DNA of 64,000 nucleotides, taken from NCBI GenBank assembly GCA_016861025.1, contig BOKO01000028.1, forward strand, positions 9,050 to 73,049. Direction: 5' to 3'. The stretch is from Chloroflexota bacterium (lineage in GTDB: Bacteria; Chloroflexota; Anaerolineae; Caldilineales; Caldilineaceae). Shown piece by piece: positions 43,547 to 51,844 of this stretch; position 1 is the first letter of the stretch, and every line of letters starts with the position of its first letter. The notes under the pieces were generated by a model. The model did no database searches, was not told the DNA's origin, and worked only from the letters and a program-made list of their open reading frames with translations. A program made the translations under genes and the position numbers.

Positions 43547-44005
43547 ATGACCACCACCATCCGTGCCCGTTTTACCCGCAAGCCCTGTAACCTTGAAGAG
43601 GTGCTGCACAACACGGACCCCAGCGCCCCCCCCGAGTCCATCGTGATCGAGTTCCGCAAGGAACTGACCGATGTCGAATACGACGTCTTCGCCAGCACCC
43701 TGCTGGAGGATCGCGATTGGCTCACCGGACGCGGTGGCCACGCAAATGGCCAACGACAAGTCGTGGAGGTCTGCGCCCCAGGCCGCACGACGCTTTACGT
43801 CGACCCCTCCGGCGGCAGCTACGGACGCTACGTCGGGGTGGCAGTGGCGACACCAGGCGACGACCAGGCCAGCGCGATTCGCTGGCTGCTCGACAATCGC
43901 CGTCCCGACGTCAGCATCGACCAGGCACTGCGCACCCTGCGTATCGCGTTGAGTGGCGACCGCCAAGCGATGAAACTGATCGACCAGATCGCCTCCGAAA
44001 AATGA
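43547..44005 (+). CDS. small phage protein of unknown function
   Basis: A 152-residue protein, MTTTIRARFTRKPCNLEEVL, with IVIEFRKELTDVEYDVFAS and VEVCAPGRTTLYVDPSGGSY, mixed alpha/beta. I do not recognise the family. The ATG at 43547 has GGAG 6 nt upstream; a longer reading frame that starts before repeat copy B has no ribosome-binding site. It is probably expressed from copy B. Confidence 0.6.
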   Translation: MTTTIRARFTRKPCNLEEVLHNTDPSAPPESIVIEFRKELTDVEYDVFASTLLEDRDWLTGRGGHANGQRQVVEVCAPGRTTLYVDPSGGSYGRYVGVAVATPGDDQASAIRWLLDNRRPDVSIDQALRTLRIALSGDRQAMKLIDQIASEK

Positions 44006-44026
44006 TTCAACTATCTGCGATAAATA

Positions 44027-44057
44027 GCTTGGCTTCTCAATCAAACAGCGCGTTCAT
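44027..44057 (+). repeat. promoter-like repeat, copy C
   Basis: Identical over 31 bases to copy B, ending 34 nt before the ATG at 44092. Confidence 0.65.
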
Positions 44058-44091
44058 ACGGGTGTCGCAACGATCAATCAAGGAGATAGAA

Positions 44092-44466
44092 ATGACAACC
44101 CAGAAAACCATCCCCACCACCCAGAACGAAGCCTGGGGCTTTTTTGGCACGATGAACGACAACGCCGAAGCAGCCTGGCCGATCGCGATGACCGCGATCG
44201 CGGACGCCACCCACCAGCCCCTCGAGTCGGTCAGACTGTTCCTCGACAGCCGCCACGGACGCCACTTTGCGGATGACGTTCTCAACGAGCTGCTACGTGG
44301 CCACACGATCCAGCAAGCCATCGACGCCGCCGTGACGCGGTGGATGGGCTGGACGATTGGCCGCCAGACCAGCAAGGACTACGGCATCCCCAAGGGGCTG
44401 CCTTACCTCACCGGATTTGTGATCCACTGCGAAGTGACCGACGAATCATTTGAGGCGGCGGCCTGA
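44092..44466 (+). CDS. small phage protein of unknown function
   Basis: A 124-residue protein, MTTQKTIPTTQNEAWGFFGT, with a helical middle (AAWPIAMTAIADATHQPLES; SRHGRHFADDVLNELLRGHT). I do not recognise a function, but it looks like a small helical protein of the kind encoded beside plasmid and phage regulatory genes. It starts after repeat copy C with AAGGAG upstream, and its last 64 nt overlap the convergent methyltransferase gene. Confidence 0.6.
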   Translation: MTTQKTIPTTQNEAWGFFGTMNDNAEAAWPIAMTAIADATHQPLESVRLFLDSRHGRHFADDVLNELLRGHTIQQAIDAAVTRWMGWTIGRQTSKDYGIPKGLPYLTGFVIHCEVTDESFEAAA

Positions 44467-45698
44467 TCGAACGCCACACCATCTGATTGGCGGATAGCCT
44501 TTGACCCGGCATAGTCCTGCCAGCGCCGCACGATCACATCGACGTACTTCGGATCCAGTTCGATCAGCCGCGCTTTGCGACCCGACTTGTGAGCGGCAAT
44601 CATTGTCGTGCCCGACCCACCAAAGGGATCAAGTACCACATCGCCCGGCCGACTCGAATTGCGAATCGCCCGCTCCACCAGTTCCACCGGCTTCATGGTC
44701 GGGTGCAGATCGTTCTTCTGCGGTTTCTTGATTTGCCAGACATCGCCCTGGTCGCGGTCGCCGCACCAGTGGCGGTCGGCCCCCTCGGGCCAGCCGTAGA
44801 GAATCGGCTCGTACTGGCGCTGATAGTCGGCGCGGCCGAGCGTGAATGTGTTCTTGGCCCAGATGACAAAGGTCGACCAGTGGCCGCCGGCAGCACGGAA
44901 CGCCGCCTGCAGACGGTCGAGTTCGCTCGACGACATCGCTAGGTAGATTCCCCCCTGGCAGTGCGCCACGGTGGGCGTCAGTGCCGCCAGCAGGAAGTCG
45001 TAGAACCCGTCCCCCAGGTTGTCGTTGAGGATCGCGCGATCCTTGCCGCGCATCTTGTCCTTGGCCGAGTTGGCGTAGTTGACGTTGTACGGCGGATCCG
45101 TGAATACCATGTCGGCAATCTCGTCGCCGAGCACCGTCGCGTAGGCATCCGGATCGGCGGCATCGCCACAGATCACCCGGTGCTCACCACAGACCCAAAC
45201 GTCACCCGCCCGCGAGACGACGGTGCCGAATCCATCCGGTACCGCATCCTCGTCAGTATCACCCTCGGTGGTTGTTTCTTCGCAAGCCAGCAGATCGGCC
45301 AGGGCATCGGCGTCGAAGCCGGTCAGGGCCAGGTCGAATTGATCGTCCTGCAGCGCGGCCAGTTCCACCTGCAACATCGCCTCATCCCAGCCGGCGTTCT
45401 CGGCGATACGGTTGTCCGCGATCACCAGGGCGCGACGCTGGGTCGGGGTCAGATGATCGAGAACGACGACCGGCACCATGGCCAGTCCGAGCTTCTGCGC
45501 AGCGGCCAGTCGACCATGGCCAGCAACGATGACGCCATCGCCCCCGGCCAGGATCGGGTTGGTGAAACCGAACTCGGCGATCGACGCCGCGATCTGGGCG
45601 ACCTGGGCATCGGAGTGGGTGCGCGAGTTACGGGCATACGGCACCAGTTTGGCCGTGGGCCATCGCTCGATCTTGTCGGCAAGCCAGGAGATAGTCAT
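44403..45698 (-). CDS. ParB-domain DNA methyltransferase, DPPY type
   Basis: A 431-residue protein. The N-terminal ParB/Srx-like domain (LVPYARNSRTHSDAQVAQIA; VIVAGHGRLAAAQKLG) is followed by an N6-adenine-type methyltransferase with FTDPPYNVNY (D201-Y204) and LDPFGGSGTTMIAAH. Motif IV precedes motif I, as in beta-class enzymes. It is a tandem paralogue of the next gene upstream, with which it overlaps by ATGA. It probably modifies phage DNA to escape host restriction or to control phage genes. The start at 45698 is fixed by the overlap. Confidence 0.88.
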   Translation of the reverse strand: MTISWLADKIERWPTAKLVPYARNSRTHSDAQVAQIAASIAEFGFTNPILAGGDGVIVAGHGRLAAAQKLGLAMVPVVVLDHLTPTQRRALVIADNRIAENAGWDEAMLQVELAALQDDQFDLALTGFDADALADLLACEETTTEGDTDEDAVPDGFGTVVSRAGDVWVCGEHRVICGDAADPDAYATVLGDEIADMVFTDPPYNVNYANSAKDKMRGKDRAILNDNLGDGFYDFLLAALTPTVAHCQGGIYLAMSSSELDRLQAAFRAAGGHWSTFVIWAKNTFTLGRADYQRQYEPILYGWPEGADRHWCGDRDQGDVWQIKKPQKNDLHPTMKPVELVERAIRNSSRPGDVVLDPFGGSGTTMIAAHKSGRKARLIELDPKYVDVIVRRWQDYAGSKAIRQSDGVAFDQAAASNDSSVTSQWITNPVR

Positions 45699-47104
45699 GC
45701 CGTACCTCCGATTCGTTCGCTGGTTACTTCCGCGAAGTTCTGTCCCGTCGCTGCCAGCGTGACCGGCACCTCGGGAAAGTTCTGCTGGAAGCGCTTCACG
45801 GCGACGTCCACATACTCCGGCGCGATCTCGGTGGCGCGCACCTTTCTGCCAGTGCGCTCGGCGGCCAGCAAGGTCGTGCCTGAGCCACAAAACGGTTCGA
45901 AGACGATTTCGCCAGCAGCGGTGTAGGACTCGAGAACGAACTGAGGCAGCGCCACCGGGAATACAGCCGGGTGGTCGATGTCCTGACCGATCTTGCCCTT
46001 GTGCCGCATGATGCGAATCACGGAATCTGGAATCTTGGTCTCCTGCGTGACCTGGCCGACATGGTTCCAGGCGGTCTTGCTGCCATCCTTGTTGCGCATG
46101 CCGCCGGCACTGGTTCCGTCGCCGCGCAGATGGGTGTCGCGCCCGGCGTAGATGCAGGGCACAAACTTGTTCGGGCGGCGGGCCTCGGAGTCCTTCCGGT
46201 TGAAGTGAAAGACGAATTCGAACGAAGGGGCCAACCGGCCATTCCAGTCACCGGGCAATCCCGGCCCCTGGTCCCAGACATACCAGGCGAAGCGCCGCCA
46301 GCCCTGGGTGCGCATCCACTCGAGCCAGCCGTCCCAGTAGGGAATGACTTCCTGCTCGCGATGGATCAGGCCCAGATTGACCAGCACCTGGCCATTCGCG
46401 GCCATGGGCAGATTGGCGAAGACGCCTCGCATCAGGGCATCCCAATCAATGATGGTGTTGGTGTAGTCCCGCTGGTTTCCGTAGGGCGGTGAGGTGAAGC
46501 ACAGGGCGGCTTGCTTGCCGGCCATCAGGGTTCGGACGACGGCCGGATCGGTGGCATCGCCGCAGATGACGCGATGCGCGCCGATCTGCCAGATGTCCCC
46601 CGGACGCGAGACCGGGTTGGCCGGTACATCCGGCACATCGTCAGCGGCATCATCCTCGCTCTCACCTTGGGGATCGTCCTGCAACGCCTGCTCAGCACCA
46701 ACCAGCAGTTCCTCGATTTCCTCGTTGGAGAAGCCGGTCATGGACAGGTCGTACCCCGCCTCGGACAACTCGGCCAGTTCCAGCGAGAGCAGTTCCTCGT
46801 CCCACCCGGCGTCCAGCGCCAGGCGATTGTCGGCGATGACATAGGCCCGCTTCTGGGCCGGCGTCAGGTGGCCGAGTTCAATCACGGGAACTTCCAGCAG
46901 ATCCAGTTTGCGTGCTGCCGCCAGTCGACCGTGGCCGGCAATGATGCCGCTGGTGCCGTCGACGAGGATGGGCTGTGTCCAGCCGAACTCGACGATGCTG
47001 GACGCCAGCTTGGCGATCTGCGCCTCGGAATGCGTGCGCGGATTGCGGGCGAAAGGGATCAGCGTCTCGATCTTGCGATACTCGACGCGCAGTTGTTCGG
47101 TCAT
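45695..47104 (-). CDS. ParB-domain DNA methyltransferase, SPPY type
   Basis: A 469-residue protein built as its paralogue: ParB-like domain (LIPFARNPRTHSEAQIAKLA; GIIAGHGRLAAARKL), then a methyltransferase with CFTSPPYGNQRDY (S205-Y208) and FEPFCGSGTTLLAAE. The serine in motif IV is common in N4-cytosine methyltransferases but is also found in some N6-adenine enzymes, so the modified base is uncertain. The ATG at 47104 comes just after an intrinsic terminator; an in-frame GTG at 47125 would lie inside the hairpin. No clear ribosome-binding site was found, which suggests conditional or weak expression. Confidence 0.85.
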   Translation of the reverse strand: MTEQLRVEYRKIETLIPFARNPRTHSEAQIAKLASSIVEFGWTQPILVDGTSGIIAGHGRLAAARKLDLLEVPVIELGHLTPAQKRAYVIADNRLALDAGWDEELLSLELAELSEAGYDLSMTGFSNEEIEELLVGAEQALQDDPQGESEDDAADDVPDVPANPVSRPGDIWQIGAHRVICGDATDPAVVRTLMAGKQAALCFTSPPYGNQRDYTNTIIDWDALMRGVFANLPMAANGQVLVNLGLIHREQEVIPYWDGWLEWMRTQGWRRFAWYVWDQGPGLPGDWNGRLAPSFEFVFHFNRKDSEARRPNKFVPCIYAGRDTHLRGDGTSAGGMRNKDGSKTAWNHVGQVTQETKIPDSVIRIMRHKGKIGQDIDHPAVFPVALPQFVLESYTAAGEIVFEPFCGSGTTLLAAERTGRKVRATEIAPEYVDVAVKRFQQNFPEVPVTLAATGQNFAEVTSERIGGTA

Positions 47105-47112
47105 TGGAATGC

Positions 47113-47134
47113 AAAAACCCGCCACAGGGGCGGG
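47113..47134 (-). terminator. intrinsic terminator in the leader of the methyltransferase pair
   Basis: On the minus strand CCCGCC CCTGT GGCGGG is followed by TTTTT. It ends 8 nt before the methyltransferase ATG, so transcripts from upstream genes would stop here unless antiterminated. Confidence 0.7.
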
Positions 47135-47143
47135 TCATCAAAG

Positions 47144-47188
47144 GGTGGTAACTCGGTTCAGGTGGTAACCAGGGTGGTAACTGGTAAC
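47144..47188. repeat. short direct repeats GGTGGTAAC upstream of the terminator
   Basis: Three exact copies of GGTGGTAAC (47144-47152, 47161-47169, 47173-47181) and a partial TGGTAAC (47182-47188). They lie in a 317-nt gene-free leader (47105-47421) between the DUF6362-like gene and the methyltransferase pair. The rest of that leader shows no gene or clear promoter. They could be binding sites for a regulator or an antiterminator. Confidence 0.5.
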
Positions 47189-47421
47189 CTCAATTTGCGT
47201 TCAGACGGTAGCGAAATGCCGGGCTCGCGCCCCCCGCATGGGATTTTTGACAGGAAGGACCCGTCGAATTTCCTGACTGAGAGCGATGAAGCTTCACACC
47301 CACACCGCTCGCCAGATCATAGCTGTCATGCTATCCAAAATCCGGGGTAGATGTTGCAGGGGGTAAAACCGCTGATTGCCGCTGTCTGCATCTGTGTCAT
47401 GCTCACGCACGCCAAATCACT

Positions 47422-47820
47422 TCAAAACACTACGGCGCGATGCGCCGACTCGTTGAGTCGTTCGGCAACGATCTGCAATGCCCTTTGCCACCGCCTCCAA
47501 GCGGTCGTGCGCTCGCAGCCGAAGCGGCGACAGATGAACTTCCATTCATAGTGCTTGGCGCGCATCCAGATCAGATGTCGCTGTTCGACTTCGAGCCACT
47601 GCACCCAACGCATCGTCTCCAGCATCTGCTCGATGGCCTGGGGTGAAGGTGGCAAGGGGCGATAGACATGCTCATCTTCTGGGTAGGCCTCCCAGGCATC
47701 CCTGGCAAAGGCCGGCCACACGTTGAAGTAGCCTTGGACGGTGACCCTAGGCAGTCGCCGGCTGGTCTCGGCCGCTTCAGCAAAGCGATCTGCTACGACT
47801 TCAACTGTCCATTCAGCCAT
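47422..47820 (-). CDS. phage protein, DUF6362-like
   Basis: A 132-residue protein, MAEWTVEVVADRFAEAAETS, ending in an HTH-like stretch (WKFICRRFGCERTTAWRRWQ). It resembles the DUF6362 family found near phage methyltransferase and terminase genes. Probable DNA-binding protein, perhaps a late regulator; not proven. The ATG at 47820 overlaps the end of the next upstream gene. Confidence 0.65.
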   Translation of the reverse strand: MAEWTVEVVADRFAEAAETSRRLPRVTVQGYFNVWPAFARDAWEAYPEDEHVYRPLPPSPQAIEQMLETMRWVQWLEVEQRHLIWMRAKHYEWKFICRRFGCERTTAWRRWQRALQIVAERLNESAHRAVVF

Positions 47821-48016
47821 GACGCTTCCCCCCATACAGACGTTCTCCTATCCGCCGCACGAATTCACGCTCGACGAAATCCAACCGAGCGTCCTCCTCC
47901 GACACCACGAGGATGTGCTGGTCGCGCCAACCAGTCTGCTTGATGGCCTCCAGGTCGGTGGTCTGCGGTTGCAGGCGACCCAGTGGGCAGCGATATTGCG
48001 GTGTAGGGATCTTCAC
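47813..48016 (-). CDS. small phage protein of unknown function
   Basis: A 67-residue protein, beginning with GTG: VKIPTPQYRCPLGRLQPQTT, with a charged C-terminus (LDFVEREFVRRIGERLYGGK). AGGAGG lies 6 nt upstream of the GTG at 48016, 2 nt after the resolvase stop. Not recognised. Confidence 0.6.
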   Translation of the reverse strand: MKIPTPQYRCPLGRLQPQTTDLEAIKQTGWRDQHILVVSEEDARLDFVEREFVRRIGERLYGGKRHG

Positions 48017-48017
48017 G

Positions 48018-48479
48018 TCACACCTCCTGCGTCTCGATGGCCCAGTGCAGCAAGGCCAGGGCATCGGCTTCGTTGTCGTCCTTGGGGTCGTGACCCCGTG
48101 ACTGGGCAGCGAGGATCATCTCGTCCTTGCCCGCATTGCCCTTGCCGGTCGCGTGCTTCTTGATCGTGCCGACCGGCACGCCCTGGTAGGGGATCTGGTG
48201 GTGCTCGCACCATGCAGTAAGCGTGGCCAGGAAACCACCGTAGGCATGAGCGGCATCGACACCGACATGCCGTCGCACTTCCTCGAAGTACACGGCATTG
48301 ATTTCGCCAGATTGCTTGATCTCCGTGAGCCACCGCTTGAAGCGCAGGTAGCGCATGCCTCCGCCCTCGAAGCGCTGAGGCCGAAAGATCTCCGTGTCAC
48401 TAATGATCTGGCCGTCCTTGAGGCGGACAGCCCAGCCTGTGTTGGTACCCAAATCAAGGGCCAGGATCGTCGTGTTCAT
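48018..48479 (-). CDS. RuvC-like Holliday junction resolvase
   Basis: A 153-residue RNase H-fold nuclease. The acidic catalytic residues are visible in order: ILALDLGTNTGWAV (first Asp), AVYFEEVRRHVGVDAAHAYG (Glu) and KDDNEADALALLHWA (Asp pair). It is about the length of RuvC. It should resolve junctions made during phage recombination before packaging. Longer in-frame starts overlap the upstream intergenic region and have no ribosome-binding site. A 140-nt gap follows the primase gene. Confidence 0.88.
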   Translation of the reverse strand: MNTTILALDLGTNTGWAVRLKDGQIISDTEIFRPQRFEGGGMRYLRFKRWLTEIKQSGEINAVYFEEVRRHVGVDAAHAYGGFLATLTAWCEHHQIPYQGVPVGTIKKHATGKGNAGKDEMILAAQSRGHDPKDDNEADALALLHWAIETQEV

Positions 48480-48619
48480 GTGTTCAGTCCTTTCTTGCTC
48501 TCGGCCTGACGCAGCCGACACGGTTTGTCGAAACATTCCATGAGGCGCGCACGCGCACGCGTGTGGCGAGTTACGTGAAACAGCGTCGGCTGCGTCAGAC
48601 GAATGGTTTTTCATGAGCA

Positions 48620-50902
48620 TCAGTTGTCGGCATAGGGGGTGTAAGCAGGCGCGGGCGGGTTCTTGAGGCCGATGCCCTGAAATCCCCGCACACCCATGCT
48701 GTTGCGCCATTTCTCGATGCCGCGTGTGATGAGCAGATCGGAAAAACGTCGCTGCGATCCGATGAATTCACCCGCCGCTTCCGCCCACTGCTTCCAGTCA
48801 GTGAACAGTTCGGCGGTCAGCGACTTGGCGTTGGCCTCGCGCACACAGCACTCCTCCAGCCAGCGACCCAATGCATCCTCGGCCTCGAAATACTCCTCGG
48901 TTGCCTCGACTACACGCTGGGGAGGATCAAGCCGTCCCAGACGTTGCCAGTCGAGGCAGCCCTGCACAGCCCAAGCCAGGATGCCGTCACGCTCGGCCAG
49001 CAATTTCTGCTGGAGATGCTTGTCGCGTCGCTCCGGCGGCACGGTGATCGTGAACGGGATCAGGTGCAGTCGCCGCTTCATTGCCTCGTCAATATTGCGG
49101 ATCGCCGGCTTGTGGTTGCCCGCCACGAACAACTTGAACTGCGGAAAGAACTCGAAGAAGTCCTGGCGCATGAAACGCGCGGAGATCTTGTCGCCTCCCG
49201 TCAGGTTCTTGACCTTCGATTCGGCCCAGCGTCGTCCCTGTTCGGTTTCGATGGCCGCTACGAAGCGCGCGCCGCGCAGCCCGGCCATATCCGTCGGATG
49301 GCGGTCAGTGCGCGTCTCCATGAAGGTATCCATCGGTGCGTTGGTCGCGTAGTCGCCGAGGATCGTGGCCAGCGTGTTCACGAACACCGACTTGCCGTTC
49401 GCGCCCGTGCCGTACAGGAAAAACAGCGCGTGCTCCCGCGTCGATCCAGTGAGTGCGTAGCCGACCATTCGCTGCAGATAGCTTTGTAACTCCGTGTCGC
49501 CACCCGTAACCTCATCAAGAAACTGACGCCAGATCGGGCAGTCGCCCCCGGGTGTCGCCGTAGTGATTTTCGTCATCCGGTCAGCGCGGTCGTGCGGACG
49601 CTGGCGACCGGTTTTCAGATCAACCACACCACCAGGGGTGTTGAGCAGCCATGGATCGGCATCCCACTCCTCAGTGGTGGCCGCATGCCTGCGGTCTGCG
49701 CGTGACAGCCGTTCAACGCCACCGACCGTACTGGCGCTGGCCAGCTTGGCGGCTACCTTGGGATTCTCGGCACGCACGGCGGCATGCCGGCAAACGCTAC
49801 GGATCAGATCGGTGGCAGCCAGCGTGTCCTCGGTGCGCCAGCGATTCCCATCCCACACCAGCCAGCGGCCCCACGTCGAGACGTAGCGCCAGTCGCGGTG
49901 ATAACGCCGAGTGAAGGCCAGAGCCAATGCATCCTCTGTGCCCCACACCGATTCGTCACTGCTGGCGACCGGCTCGGCATCCGCTGTGATGTCGTGCATC
50001 TGCAGGCGCGGGCCATGGGCAAGGAAGGCGGCGACATCAAATCCCTCTGCGATGGCATCCGCTGCATCCCATCCCTCTGCCGCCTCCTCGGGCGGGTACA
50101 GGATGAAGCAGGACTTGGCCCCCGCCGACAAGATGGCTTGTGCCGCCTGTGTCGCATACTCCCAGCCCGGCTTGTCGCGGTCAGGCCAGATCAGTACCGA
50201 CTTTCCAGCCAGCGGTAACCAGTCGGTTTTCTCGACCGGGGCGTTCGCACCGTGCATCGCAGTGGTCGCCACGATGCCGACATCGATCAAGGCCTGCGCG
50301 CATTTCTCGCCCTCGACCAGAACTACCTGGCTGGCCAAGGCCACGCCGGGCTGGTTATAGAGAGGCCGTGGCTCGGGTGGTGCCATTTTGCGCCGCTTGG
50401 CATCCCAGGGACGGAATTCCTTCTTCCGACCAGGAGGGTCGTAGCGGTAAACCACCGCAATCAGTTTTCCGGCCGCGTCGAGGTAGTCCCATTTTGCAGT
50501 TGCTGGACCAAGCTCATCGACCGGGGCCTCCTTCTTGGTTTTGCGGGAGGGTGCAGGGGGCGACTGGCCAAGCAGATCAGCAGCATGCTGTAGCACTCGC
50601 GGAAAATCCGTCTGCGCATCAGCACCCAGATGGGCTGCGATCAGATCGAAGATGTCGCCGCCATCACCGGTCGCCCGATCCGTCCATAGCCCGGCCTTCT
50701 CGCCATCGAGAACCACTTCGAGGCTGTCGCCGGGGCTGCCAAGCACGTCGCCGATGAGGAATTTCCCCTTACGCTTCTTTCCTGCCGGGAATAGCGTGGC
50801 CAGTACCGATTCCAGTCGGCCGACGAGATCCGTCCGTAACGACTCACGTGTCGCCCCGCTCTCCGGTGGCAACTCAACCGAGGCATCGTTGAAATCAAGC
50901 AT
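48620..50902 (-). CDS. P4-type primase-helicase
   Basis: A 760-residue replication protein. It has an N-terminal primase-like region with a toprim pair (VVLVEGEKCAQALIDVG; VLIWPDRDKPGWEYA), a D5_N region, and a C-terminal SF3 helicase with Walker A FLYGTGANGKSVFV (K504) and NHKPAIRNIDEAMKRRLHLI. It should prime and unwind phage DNA at the origin. The start at 50902 overlaps the stop of the small HTH gene by eight bases. Confidence 0.92.
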   Translation of the reverse strand: MLDFNDASVELPPESGATRESLRTDLVGRLESVLATLFPAGKKRKGKFLIGDVLGSPGDSLEVVLDGEKAGLWTDRATGDGGDIFDLIAAHLGADAQTDFPRVLQHAADLLGQSPPAPSRKTKKEAPVDELGPATAKWDYLDAAGKLIAVVYRYDPPGRKKEFRPWDAKRRKMAPPEPRPLYNQPGVALASQVVLVEGEKCAQALIDVGIVATTAMHGANAPVEKTDWLPLAGKSVLIWPDRDKPGWEYATQAAQAILSAGAKSCFILYPPEEAAEGWDAADAIAEGFDVAAFLAHGPRLQMHDITADAEPVASSDESVWGTEDALALAFTRRYHRDWRYVSTWGRWLVWDGNRWRTEDTLAATDLIRSVCRHAAVRAENPKVAAKLASASTVGGVERLSRADRRHAATTEEWDADPWLLNTPGGVVDLKTGRQRPHDRADRMTKITTATPGGDCPIWRQFLDEVTGGDTELQSYLQRMVGYALTGSTREHALFFLYGTGANGKSVFVNTLATILGDYATNAPMDTFMETRTDRHPTDMAGLRGARFVAAIETEQGRRWAESKVKNLTGGDKISARFMRQDFFEFFPQFKLFVAGNHKPAIRNIDEAMKRRLHLIPFTITVPPERRDKHLQQKLLAERDGILAWAVQGCLDWQRLGRLDPPQRVVEATEEYFEAEDALGRWLEECCVREANAKSLTAELFTDWKQWAEAAGEFIGSQRRFSDLLITRGIEKWRNSMGVRGFQGIGLKNPPAPAYTPYADN

Positions 50903-51110
50903 TCGACGCGCCTCCCTGTGCCAACATCCACGTTTCCAACTCGTGCAATTTGAAGCGGACGAGCTTGCCGACCCGGTAATGCGGTATGCCAAGTCGTGCC
51001 CGCTCCTTGGGATGCGTGAGCAGATACATCGGCAAATTCAGGCAATGGGCAGCCTCGCTTGCATCGACCAGGCGCTCGCCAAATACATCGGTGATGGATG
51101 ATGGGTTCAT
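50895..51110 (-). CDS. small excisionase-like DNA-binding protein
   Basis: A 71-residue protein, MNPSSITDVFGERLVDASEA, with AHCLNLPMYLLTHPKERARL and HYRVGKLVRFKLHELETWM, the winged-helix HTH_17/MerR-like pattern of AlpA and excisionases. It lies between the primase and nuclease genes and overlaps both. It may act in replication or regulation rather than excision. Confidence 0.7.
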   Translation of the reverse strand: MNPSSITDVFGERLVDASEAAHCLNLPMYLLTHPKERARLGIPHYRVGKLVRFKLHELETWMLAQGGASNA

Positions 51111-51844
51111 GGTGTATTCCTCCAGCACCGGTCCTGCCATGCGCACATCCGGCACTCAAAATGGGTGGGGTCATGGAAAGCTCGCGGCAGCAATTCGCCG
51201 GCTTCGGTCGCCGAGATCACCGTCAGTGCCCGATCGGACATGCGCTGGGCCAGGGCTGCATCGAAGGGCACCAGTTCGGTGTAGATCTCCATGGTGTCGG
51301 CATTCACTGCCGTGAATATTGCCGGCTCCTCGTGTAACTCGAGGTAGGCTTGATAGATCGCCACCTGCGCGGCATAGACCGGCTTGGACACCGCCAATCC
51401 GCTCTTTTCGAGATCGCGCCAGGACTTCGATCCGATACATTTGTTTTCCCAGAGCGCGGGATAGGTGAACCCCTCGGGGCCACCAACGATGACGCCGTCG
51501 ATATGACCCTGCAGACGTCCACCGGCCGCCGAGAAGCCAAACTGATCACCGTTGGCCTTGCGGGTGCGCAGGTCGAACCCTGCCGCCCGTAGCCAATCAA
51601 CCATGCAGTCCTCGATGACATGGCCGCGTCTGAAAATGCGCAGCAAGCGTCCATCGGCGTCACGACCAGGGTCGACCGGCGCCTTGGCAAACTCGTACTG
51701 CAGCGCACGCGCGCAGGACACGCCGAGACGCGATGCCCCGAGGTAGTCACGCGGCATCTCTTCGTAACGCAGGCGCTGCATGCCAAGATCGACCAATGCC
51801 GTGATCTGACCGGAGAGGCTTGAAGATGAGTTGAAGTCCATCAT
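51107..51844 (-). CDS. PD-(D/E)xK nuclease, Cas4/RecB-like
   Basis: A 245-residue protein. The core has GHIDGVIVGG (D), ALWENKCIGSKSW (E, K) and PVYAAQVAIYQAYL (QxxxY motif), and the C-terminus has FECRMCAWQDRCW, three cysteines which with C-terminal or N-terminal partners could hold an iron-sulfur cluster as in Cas4/RecB-type exonucleases. It probably makes single-stranded ends for the Sak4-like annealing system. ATGA overlap fixes the start. Confidence 0.82.
   Translation of the reverse strand: MMDFNSSSSLSGQITALVDLGMQRLRYEEMPRDYLGASRLGVSCARALQYEFAKAPVDPGRDADGRLLRIFRRGHVIEDCMVDWLRAAGFDLRTRKANGDQFGFSAAGGRLQGHIDGVIVGGPEGFTYPALWENKCIGSKSWRDLEKSGLAVSKPVYAAQVAIYQAYLELHEEPAIFTAVNADTMEIYTELVPFDAALAQRMSDRALTVISATEAGELLPRAFHDPTHFECRMCAWQDRCWRNTP

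Noticed and set aside
42533..44057. 31-bp repeats as an insertion-sequence or MITE remnant
   Set aside because: No terminal inverted repeats or target duplications; constant distance to a start codon and variation only between two hexamers point to a promoter.
47105..47125. GTG at 47125 as the start of the SPPY methyltransferase
   Set aside because: It lies inside the terminator hairpin and has no ribosome-binding site; the ATG at 47104 starts the conserved part.
47144..47188. GGTGGTAAC repeats as a CRISPR array or replication iterons
   Set aside because: Units are 9 bp with uneven spacing (17, 12, 9 nt), far from CRISPR format, and the replication genes lie elsewhere.
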